Positions 14,911-20,367 of a DNA stretch of 20,367 nucleotides are shown piece by piece. The notes below the pieces were generated by a model, which was not told the DNA's origin, did no database searches, and worked only from the letters and a program-made list of their open reading frames with translations. The stretch is taken from positions 1 through 20,367 of the forward strand of contig DPDG01000062.1 in the NCBI GenBank assembly GCA_003526375.1. Reading direction: 5' to 3'. The DNA is from Lentisphaeria bacterium. Lineage in GTDB: Bacteria; Verrucomicrobiota; Lentisphaeria; Victivallales; UBA1829. Each line of letters opens with the position of its first letter. Within the stretch, counting starts at the first letter, position 1. The position numbers and the translations under genes are program-made.

Positions 14911-16032
14911 TTATTGATTGATAATATTGAGCTGCGGTTCAATTTGGGTCAACCGCGGGAAATCCGTCTGCGGAGAACTGAGAATGTCAAGCGCTGTCCG
15001 CCCCATGGCGGCATATCCCACCTGAATGGAAGAAAATCCGTTCTGCATGGCGAGTTCCGGGTTCAGGCAGTCATAACCGGCAGCCTGGACCTTCCCCGTC
15101 AGCTTTTCATCTTCAATACAGCGTTTGACTCCGTCGGCAATAAAGTCATTGGTGGAGAAAATCATGTCGGGGACGGGTTTGGAACGCAGATATTTCTTTG
15201 CTGCCAGATAACTGATGATGTTCTGCCGGTTTGACTTGAGATCGGAGCATTCCACAATGTCGGTCTCCGGATCGAATCCGAGTCCGTAATCGGCAGCCGC
15301 CTGGCGGAAGCCGCGCAGACGCTCCTGATAAGTCAGGTCGTCCTGATCCGGCAGTTTCCAGGAGAATACCGCCATGCTCCGGCAGCCGTTTGCAATGAAA
15401 TGTTCCGCCAGACGGTATGCGCCGGCAAAATCATTGTTGACAACGGCATAGACATTGTCCGGAGAAGTTTCAAATCCCCGCATCCGGTAATTCAGAAAGA
15501 CGAATTTTTTGTCCGGGAACAGGCGCGCCAGTTCCAGCATACGCCGGAATTTACCGGATTCCAGCACCAGAACTCCCCGGAAATCGAAAGAGTCGATCCG
15601 TTTATAAAGGCGAATGGTCTGTTCCGGGTCATCGAACAGCAGAGACGCTTCAAACTGTCTTTCGACAGCGGCGGCGGAAATTCCCTGATAAAGCTGGGAA
15701 ATCAATAAATCCTGATGCATGCTGTTCCGGTTGTGGGTACACCAGATGCCGCAGAGCGGTTTGACCGCCGCCAGCCCGTGCCCGCTGACGAAAGTGCCTT
15801 TTTTAGGCCTGCGGAAACAAATCCCCTCGTCCACAAGTGCCTGCATTGCCTGATCCGCGGTACGCAGACTGACTCCTGAAGCGGCGGCAACCAGTTTGAC
15901 GCTGGGCATCAAAGTGCCGGGGGGAAGATTATCCTGCCGGATCAGCTTCAGCAACTGTTCTTTGATCTGCTGGTAGACCGGCTCCGGTTTATTCTTATCA
16001 ATAACTGGATTGAATTCCATGGGACATACCAT
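14911..16032 (-). CDS. GntR/LacI chimeric transcriptional regulator (AraR-like architecture)
   Basis: A 373-residue cytoplasmic regulator. Residues about 16-83 are a GntR winged helix-turn-helix (PVYQQIKEQLLKLI, PPGTLMPSVK, then KKGTFVSG). Residues 93-365 are a LacI-type periplasmic-binding-protein-like sugar sensor (VYAVVNNDFAGAYRLAEHFI, then DMIFSTNDFIADGVKR). This arrangement is known from AraR-type proteins, where a sugar releases the repressor from DNA. The start is uncertain: ATG at 16032 or the in-frame ATG at 16020; neither has a strong Shine-Dalgarno. It is the first gene of operon 2, directly below a perfect promoter with a palindrome over the -35, which suggests autorepression and sugar-induced expression of GH130, pseudopilin and SGNH/glycosidase. 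Confidence 0.85.
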   Translation of the reverse strand: MVCPMEFNPVIDKNKPEPVYQQIKEQLLKLIRQDNLPPGTLMPSVKLVAAASGVSLRTADQAMQALVDEGICFRRPKKGTFVSGHGLAAVKPLCGIWCTHNRNSMHQDLLISQLYQGISAAAVERQFEASLLFDDPEQTIRLYKRIDSFDFRGVLVLESGKFRRMLELARLFPDKKFVFLNYRMRGFETSPDNVYAVVNNDFAGAYRLAEHFIANGCRSMAVFSWKLPDQDDLTYQERLRGFRQAAADYGLGFDPETDIVECSDLKSNRQNIISYLAAKKYLRSKPVPDMIFSTNDFIADGVKRCIEDEKLTGKVQAAGYDCLNPELAMQNGFSSIQVGYAAMGRTALDILSSPQTDFPRLTQIEPQLNIINQ

Positions 16033-16066
16033 CTCGTTTTAATTTGATTCTACTTCCATATACTTG

Positions 16067-16095
16067 ATTATATATCATAAATGACATTTTGTCAA
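16067..16095 (-). promoter_or_regulatory. Consensus sigma70-type promoter for operon 2
   Basis: Read on the minus strand: TTGACA (16095-16090), a 17-nt spacer, TATAAT (16072-16067). Both hexamers are perfect and the spacing is optimal, so the promoter should be strong unless repressed. It lies about 35-45 nt upstream of the candidate start codons of the GntR/LacI regulator. Confidence 0.85.
16082..16094. promoter_or_regulatory. Palindromic operator candidate over the -35
   Basis: TGACA (16082-16086), TTT, TGTCA (16090-16094) is a perfect inverted repeat with a 3-nt centre. The second arm covers the -35 hexamer. A dimeric GntR/LacI-type repressor bound here would block RNA polymerase. The site is seen; its use by the neighbouring regulator is inferred. 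Confidence 0.5.
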
Positions 16096-16340
16096 GATGG
16101 CCTTGAAAAAAAATCCGGAAAAATCCTAAATTTCCGACAACATGTCAAACCTCTCAGCCCCGGACAGGGCTGAACGGAAAAAAGAATGCAGGACTCCGAA
16201 GATAAAAAGGGCTGCGTGCTTTCACACTCTGCGGCAGACAAGAGTCACCAGCAACGAAGCAGACATCATTTCACACATCACCGCAGACGCAATATCTCCG
16301 CATGATTTTTTTCGTTTTTTTTCAGAAAAAGACTTGAAGA
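16096..16340. other. Intergenic region between operon 2 and the mraZ cluster
   Basis: Non-coding between the divergent promoters. It contains a 7-bp hairpin TCAGCCC (16154-16160) / GGGCTGA (16167-16173) with a 6-nt loop that is not followed by a T-run, and long T-tracts (about 16305-16322) ahead of the mraZ promoter. The short reading frame beginning at 16142 has no ribosome-binding site and I do not call it. Confidence 0.5.
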
Positions 16341-16361
16341 AAGGAGTTTGTGAGGTAATTT
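16334..16361 (+). promoter_or_regulatory. Candidate mraZ promoter
   Basis: TTGAAG (16334-16339), a 16-nt spacer and TAATTT (16356-16361) is a moderate sigma70-like match. It runs straight into the first TAGGGG repeat, so MraZ bound to its box would cover the start region. The -10 is only a partial match. Confidence 0.4.
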
Positions 16362-16396
16362 AGGGGTAGATAGGGGTAATTAGGGGCAATTAGGCA
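16361..16396 (+). promoter_or_regulatory. MraZ box: 10-bp-spaced TAGGGG repeats
   Basis: TAGGGG begins at 16361, 16371 and 16381, and a degenerate fourth unit TAGGCA begins at 16391: strict 10-bp phasing, with (T/C)AAT or TAGA filling each unit. Known MraZ boxes are short G-rich direct repeats at 10-bp spacing just ahead of mraZ, bound by the ring-shaped MraZ protein for autorepression. The gene immediately downstream is mraZ, which supports the call. A further AAGGGG (16402-16407) acts as the Shine-Dalgarno and may also be read as a repeat. Confidence 0.75.
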
Positions 16397-16412
16397 TCCA
16401 CAAGGGGTAAAA

Positions 16413-16910
16413 ATGGCGATTTCCGGAGAAGATTTCTGCTTTTTGGAAAATTTTACGCATACGATTGATTCGCAGCGTAGATTCGCCATACCCGCAGACT
16501 GGAGGCAGAAGGACGGAGACACGCAGTTCGTGCTCCTGCCGGCAAAAAATCGCGTAATCCAGGCGATTCCCATGAAAACCTTTCAGGATGAGATACTTGT
16601 AAAAGCAAGAAAAATGTCGCTGGCAGACTCAAAAGCGATGAGGGACCTGATGATTCTCGCCTCGCGCGCGATGAAATGCACCTGCGACAAACAGGGCAGA
16701 ATCCAGATCAACGCCAAGCTGATGGAACATGCGGGATTGACCGACAAAGCGGTTCTGGTAGGTTCGCTCTGGCTCATTCAGATCGTTTCGCCGGAAACAT
16801 GGGATCTCATCGAAGCCGGCGGCAACGACGGTTTCTTTGACGTAATGCAGAGAATCAATGACACGCCGGACGGTCTCGCCGGGGTTTTGAAAGGATTTGC
16901 ACAGCAATGA
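16413..16910 (+). CDS. mraZ: Division/cell wall cluster transcriptional repressor MraZ
   Basis: A 165-residue MraZ protein. It has the two AbrB-like swapped-hairpin repeats of the family: HTIDSQRRFAIPADWR (16-31) and CDKQGRIQINAKLMEHAGL (91-109), each carrying the D-x-(Q)-x-R-x-x-I-P/N core. MraZ forms a ring that binds direct repeats in its own promoter and tunes expression of the division and cell wall cluster. The start at 16413 has AAGGGG 5 nt upstream. Its stop overlaps the rsmH start by ATGA. Confidence 0.92.
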   Translation: MAISGEDFCFLENFTHTIDSQRRFAIPADWRQKDGDTQFVLLPAKNRVIQAIPMKTFQDEILVKARKMSLADSKAMRDLMILASRAMKCTCDKQGRIQINAKLMEHAGLTDKAVLVGSLWLIQIVSPETWDLIEAGGNDGFFDVMQRINDTPDGLAGVLKGFAQQ

Positions 16911-17869
16911 GCGAACAGAAAAACATCATGGACTTCGGGCACATCCCCGTCCTGCCGCGGCAGACCGTCGGACTGCTGACGGGAGAACGGCAGGGGAGAT
17001 GCCGCGTGATTGACTGTACGCTCGGATGCGGCGGTCACAGCGCCCTGATTCTCAAGAAGCTTCCGGAGGCGCTGCTGCTCGGGATCGACCGTGACGCCGA
17101 TGCTCTTGCGAGAGCGGAAAAGGCTCTGGCGTTTGCAGACGGCAGAGTGCGGTTTGCGCAATCCGATTTCGCTTCGGTCAAAACGGTTGCACAGGCGGCG
17201 GGATGGGATGACGGAGTGGATATGATCCTGCTGGACCTCGGAGTGTCTTCTCCACAGATAGACGATCCGCAGAGAGGCTTTTCATTCCGCTATGAGGGTC
17301 CGCTGGATATGCGCATGGACAAGCGTTCGGAACTCACGGCAAGCCGTGTGCTGAATACTTATTCCGAACGGGAGCTCGACCGGATCTTCCGTGAATACGG
17401 CGAACTCCGCGAATCCAGGCGCCTCGCAAGGGCGATTGTGGAGGAACGGGCAAAAGCGCCGTTTGAAAGGACAAGCGAGTTTGCACGGCTCTGCGACAGT
17501 GTCCTGAAGCGGTATCTGCGGAAAAATGCGCCCCCTGCCCCGACGCTCTGTTTTCAGGCGCTCAGGATCGAAGTCAACGACGAACTGGGACAACTGGAAC
17601 GCGCGCTGGAGGATGCGGTCGGGCTGTTGAATCCCAAAGGGCGCATCGCGGTCATCAGTTTTCATTCGCTTGAAGACAGGATCGTGAAGCATTTCTTCCA
17701 AAGCATGGCGGAAACCTGCAAATGTCCGCCGGGGTGTCCGGTCTGCATCTGCGGATGGAAGCGGAAACTGGAAATACTGACAAGAAAGCCGGTCACGGCG
17801 GAAGAAGACGAACTCCGGTCCAATCCGAGGTCGGCATGTGCGAAACTGAGAGTTGCGGAAAAGATTTAA
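16907..17869 (+). CDS. rsmH: 16S rRNA (cytosine(1402)-N(4))-methyltransferase
   Basis: A 320-residue RsmH (MraW), which methylates N4 of C1402 in 16S rRNA at the decoding centre with S-adenosylmethionine. Visible family motifs: HIPVLPRQTV near the N-terminus, the SAM loop DCTLGCGGHS (36-45), LLDLGVSSPQ (108-117) with FSFRYEGPLDMRMD (125-138), FQALRIEVNDEL (216-227) and ISFHSLEDRIVKHFF (250-264). A cysteine-rich loop CKCPPGCPVCICG (271-283), common in the family, precedes the C-terminal RSACAKLRVAEKI. The usual second motif residue after DCTLG is Arg or Gly; here it is Cys41. It follows mraZ by a 4-nt overlap. Confidence 0.95.
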   Translation: MSEQKNIMDFGHIPVLPRQTVGLLTGERQGRCRVIDCTLGCGGHSALILKKLPEALLLGIDRDADALARAEKALAFADGRVRFAQSDFASVKTVAQAAGWDDGVDMILLDLGVSSPQIDDPQRGFSFRYEGPLDMRMDKRSELTASRVLNTYSERELDRIFREYGELRESRRLARAIVEERAKAPFERTSEFARLCDSVLKRYLRKNAPPAPTLCFQALRIEVNDELGQLERALEDAVGLLNPKGRIAVISFHSLEDRIVKHFFQSMAETCKCPPGCPVCICGWKRKLEILTRKPVTAEEDELRSNPRSACAKLRVAEKI

Positions 17870-17896
17870 CGATATACAGATATAAGGAGAGGGATG

Positions 17897-18346
17897 ATGA
17901 ACACCTATACAAGATCACTGAAAGACGGTTCGGAAACGATCGTCACATCAAGACAGCGCCAGCCGGACAGAAAACCGTGGTTTTTTGCCTTTGCGGTAAA
18001 AGTCATATTGATGTGTTCCTTCATTTTCGCAGCCGTGACCTGCCGTGTCATGTACAATGCAAGGATTGAGGCGCTGAACAAGGAGGCGACGAAAATCCAG
18101 ATGCGTATCAGGAAGATCAATCTCATCTCCGCAAACCTGCGCAACAAACGCGAGGAACTTACGGCATATCCTTACATCAGCGCAAAGATCAAACAGTACA
18201 ATCTCGGACTGCGCGCTGCGGATTACCGTCAGGTCTCTTATCTGAGAATCATCGACCTGCCCGAAAGGAGAGCGGCAAAACGCCACCTTGTCTCATCGGA
18301 CAGGAAATACAGGGAAAACACATCGGCGGTCGCCTCGGTCCGCTGA
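17897..18346 (+). CDS. ftsL: FtsL-like division protein
   Basis: A 149-residue bitopic membrane protein: a basic cytoplasmic start, one transmembrane helix (about WFFAFAVKVILMCSFIFAAV) and a periplasmic coiled-coil-like segment rich in Ala/Lys/Glu/Ile (ARIEALNKEATKIQMRIRK). In division clusters the gene between rsmH and ftsI encodes FtsL, which joins FtsQ/FtsB to activate septal wall synthesis. The sequence itself is too divergent for a firm family call, so the name rests on size, topology and position. I chose ATG 17897: AAGGAG (17884-17889) lies 7 nt upstream; the ATG at 17894 is closer and also in frame. Confidence 0.7.
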   Translation: MNTYTRSLKDGSETIVTSRQRQPDRKPWFFAFAVKVILMCSFIFAAVTCRVMYNARIEALNKEATKIQMRIRKINLISANLRNKREELTAYPYISAKIKQYNLGLRAADYRQVSYLRIIDLPERRAAKRHLVSSDRKYRENTSAVASVR

Positions 18347-18374
18347 CAAGGAATAAAAGGAAACGGGGGATGTC

Positions 18375-20312
18375 ATGACACAACTCAGTTACATCGGAAT
18401 CAGGATGAAGGCGGCGTGGGTCGTCCTCGTCCTCATTTTCGCATATCTGGCATATCATATGTACACGGTCCAGATTCTCCGTCATGACGAACTCTACGCC
18501 AAGGCGAAAAGTAAATATACGGCGGTCAAAACCAGCCAGGGACATCGCGGCGAAATCTACGACTACAAGGGAAACCTTCTTGTCGGCAATATCCCCTGCG
18601 GCAATATTTTCGTCGATCCGACGGAAACCGGATCAGAGGAAAAGTGTCGCATGATGGCGGATTTCCTCGCAAAAGAACTGTCCCTGGATGCGAAAGAAGT
18701 TTACAAGGACCTGACCACACGGACTATTACGATCCGCGGCAAGGACGGCAATCTCAAGACCATTCCGAAGCGTTATGCGGTCATCAAGAGTGTCATCGAC
18801 TTCGATGAGTTCGAGCGTCTCAAGCTGAAAATTTCCAAATCCGGTTTCAAGGGGATCTATTTCCGCAACTCCTTCAAGCGCAACTATCCGAAAAACGAGC
18901 TTCTTGCAAATATCCTCGGATTCACGAATCTCGACCGCGACAGAGTCGTTGCCGTGATCGGACTTGAAAAGTTCTATGACCGCAATATGACATCCGGCAA
19001 AGGAGAGACCAGATTCGAGCGCAGCCGTGACGGTCTGCCGCTCGCATTCGGCAATATCTCCAGAGAGGAGGCGCATGACGGACTGAATCTTTACCTGACA
19101 ATCCGCGAGCCGCTTCAGGCGATTCTTGAGGAGGAACTGGACAAACTGATGGAGGTCAACAAGCCGACCGCCGCGTATGCAATCATGGCGGACCCCTATA
19201 CCGGCGATATTCTCGCCGTGGCGCAGCGTCCGACGTTCAACCCGAATATCCGGGAAAACATGAATCCGCAGGCATGGAGAAACCGGATCGCGGAAGATAT
19301 CTTCGAGCCCGGTTCCATCATGAAGCCGATCGCCGTCGCCGGAGCCATCGATCTCGGCGTCGTAACGCCGGAAACACGTTTCGACTGTGAGAGAGGCAGA
19401 TGGTTCTATGGGGGAAAACTGCTCCGCGACTCACATCCGATGGGACTCCTCACGGTCTCTGAAATCATTCAGCATTCCAGCAATATCGGAACCGCCAAAA
19501 TCGCACTGATGATGGGGGAACGTCAACTGGACAGCACTCTGCGCGCATTCGGATACGGCAAAAAGACAGGTGTGCCGCTGAAACCGGAAACCGCCGGAAT
19601 TGTCCGGCCGCTCCACCGTTGGGACAAGCTCTCCATCACCCGTTTCCCCATCGGACAGGGTATTGCGGCGTCACCGCTCCAGATTGTCCGCAGTTACTGT
19701 ATCCTGGCAAACGGCGGGCATCCCGTAAACCTGCGGCTTGTGGACCGGATCGAAAACCCCGCAACAGGCAAGGTCGAGAAGATCCCCGTGGTGCGTCAGC
19801 CTTCCATCTACCGGAATAAAAATACGCACCGCGCCATCATCGAAATGATGAAAAGTGTCACGGAACCCGGAGGCACAGCGACCATTGCGGCGATCCGCGG
19901 TTATCATGTGGCGGGCAAAACCGGAACGGCGCAGAAATTCATCAACGGCGAATATTCCCATAAAAAATATACGGCGTCTTTCGTTGGATTCGTTCCGGCG
20001 GAAAAGCCGCGCTTCGTTCTGCTCGTGACAGCAGACGAACCTCACGGAGCCTATTACGGCGGTGCAGTTTCGGGTCCCTACTTCAAAAGCATCGCGGAAC
20101 GCACTTTAAAGTACATGCACACCCCGCCGGATATGGATCTTGCGGTCTATGACGCCAAATTCAAAGCGGCAAAAGCGAAAGTCATGGAGGAGAAACGCCG
20201 TCTCTGGGCACAGGAAGCCAAAGAACGCGCAGAACGTGCGCGCCGAAGGCAGTTGCAGAAGTCGCAGACCAGTTCCTCAAGGAACACGGTCCGCGGCTAT
20301 GCACAACGGTAA
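18375..20312 (+). CDS. ftsI: Peptidoglycan D,D-transpeptidase FtsI (PBP3)
   Basis: A 645-residue class B penicillin-binding protein that cross-links septal peptidoglycan. It has a transmembrane anchor (about residues 13-33), the RGEIYDYKGNLL signature (58-69) of the N-terminal domain, and the transpeptidase motifs S-x-x-K (SIMK, 314-317, Ser314 nucleophile), S-x-N (SSN, 368-370) and KTG (515-517). The last 55 residues are strongly basic and Ala/Glu/Lys/Arg rich. The start at 18375 overlaps a two-codon ATG-TCA-TGA at 18370, with GGGGGA as Shine-Dalgarno. No later division-cluster genes (murE, murF, mraY) fit in the window. Confidence 0.93.
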   Translation: MTQLSYIGIRMKAAWVVLVLIFAYLAYHMYTVQILRHDELYAKAKSKYTAVKTSQGHRGEIYDYKGNLLVGNIPCGNIFVDPTETGSEEKCRMMADFLAKELSLDAKEVYKDLTTRTITIRGKDGNLKTIPKRYAVIKSVIDFDEFERLKLKISKSGFKGIYFRNSFKRNYPKNELLANILGFTNLDRDRVVAVIGLEKFYDRNMTSGKGETRFERSRDGLPLAFGNISREEAHDGLNLYLTIREPLQAILEEELDKLMEVNKPTAAYAIMADPYTGDILAVAQRPTFNPNIRENMNPQAWRNRIAEDIFEPGSIMKPIAVAGAIDLGVVTPETRFDCERGRWFYGGKLLRDSHPMGLLTVSEIIQHSSNIGTAKIALMMGERQLDSTLRAFGYGKKTGVPLKPETAGIVRPLHRWDKLSITRFPIGQGIAASPLQIVRSYCILANGGHPVNLRLVDRIENPATGKVEKIPVVRQPSIYRNKNTHRAIIEMMKSVTEPGGTATIAAIRGYHVAGKTGTAQKFINGEYSHKKYTASFVGFVPAEKPRFVLLVTADEPHGAYYGGAVSGPYFKSIAERTLKYMHTPPDMDLAVYDAKFKAAKAKVMEEKRRLWAQEAKERAERARRRQLQKSQTSSSRNTVRGYAQR

Positions 20313-20314
20313 AA

Positions 20315-20342
20315 GAGTTAAGAGTTAAGAGTTAAGAGTTAA
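20315..20342 (+). repeat. GAGTTAA heptamer tandem repeat, four copies
   Basis: Four uninterrupted copies of GAGTTAA start 2 nt after the ftsI stop codon. The reverse complement TTAACTC occurs at 43-49. The unit is a short tandemly repeated heptamer of the kind described for some cyanobacterial genomes. Confidence 0.8.
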
Positions 20343-20346
20343 GAAT

Positions 20347-20367
20347 CACTGACCACTGACCACTAAT
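20347..20367 (+). repeat. CACTGAC heptamer tandem repeat reaching the window edge
   Basis: CACTGAC (20347-20353), CACTGAC (20354-20360), then CACTAAT (20361-20367) as a degenerate third unit. It directly follows the GAGTTAA block with the same 7-bp period but a different unit. The array may continue past the edge. Confidence 0.7.

Noticed and set aside
16154..16173. Terminator hairpin in the divergent intergenic region
   Set aside because: The 7-bp stem is real but neither strand has a following T-run, and no gene ends there.
16361..16410. CRISPR-like short repeats before mraZ
   Set aside because: Units are 10-bp and contiguous with no unique spacers; they match a MraZ operator.

Overview
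The window looks like chromosome of a gut-type Lentisphaerota bacterium (Victivallis-like). This is inferred from three things: pseudopilin-like proteins (FTLIELL...LPALN N-termini, H-X9-DG near the C-terminus) sitting next to carbohydrate enzymes, GntR regulators fused to sugar-binding domains, and a compact mraZ-rsmH-ftsL-ftsI cluster. No rRNA gene is present to confirm the taxon.

Layout. (1) About 1-2045: a phage-like island holding a cytosine-C5 and an adenine-N6 DNA methyltransferase in tandem, with no recognisable endonuclease. It is preceded by a nested inverted-repeat leader (145-242) and ends at a clear intrinsic terminator. (2) 2046-2477: non-coding, with a cluster of TGTTACA(CTCC) repeats, an 11-bp direct repeat and the promoter region of the next operon. 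(3) 2478-9497, plus strand: a GntR-type regulator fused to a solute-binding-protein-like domain, a pseudopilin-like protein, a TIM-barrel-type lipoprotein, a secreted two-repeat beta-sandwich protein and a 604-aa toroid-like protein. The last three overlap by ATGA and look translationally coupled. (4) 16032-9630, minus strand, convergent with (3): a GntR/LacI chimeric regulator, a GH130-family enzyme, a second pseudopilin-like protein and a 1156-aa secreted multidomain enzyme (permuted SGNH esterase + jelly-roll + glycosidase-like). It is driven by a perfect-consensus promoter whose -35 lies in a palindrome. (5) 16413-20312, plus strand: mraZ, rsmH, ftsL-like and ftsI, behind 10-bp-spaced TAGGGG repeats that fit a MraZ box. 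The window ends in heptamer tandem repeats.

How the genes work together. Regions 3 and 4 are two independent convergent modules with the same plan: a GntR regulator with a built-in sugar sensor, one pseudopilin-like protein with H-X9-DG, and one or more exported carbohydrate-active proteins. Neither has a SusC/SusD pair or an ABC transporter. I infer a polysaccharide-utilisation unit in which a pseudopilin-like surface or envelope protein takes a role that SusD-like proteins or binding proteins play elsewhere. This is the best candidate here for an under-described system. The most unusual single protein is the SGNH/glycosidase fusion, whose SGNH blocks run in circularly permuted order. The most unusual piece of DNA is the 3' end of the cytosine methyltransferase gene, where two overlapping frames both read like genuine methyltransferase C-termini.
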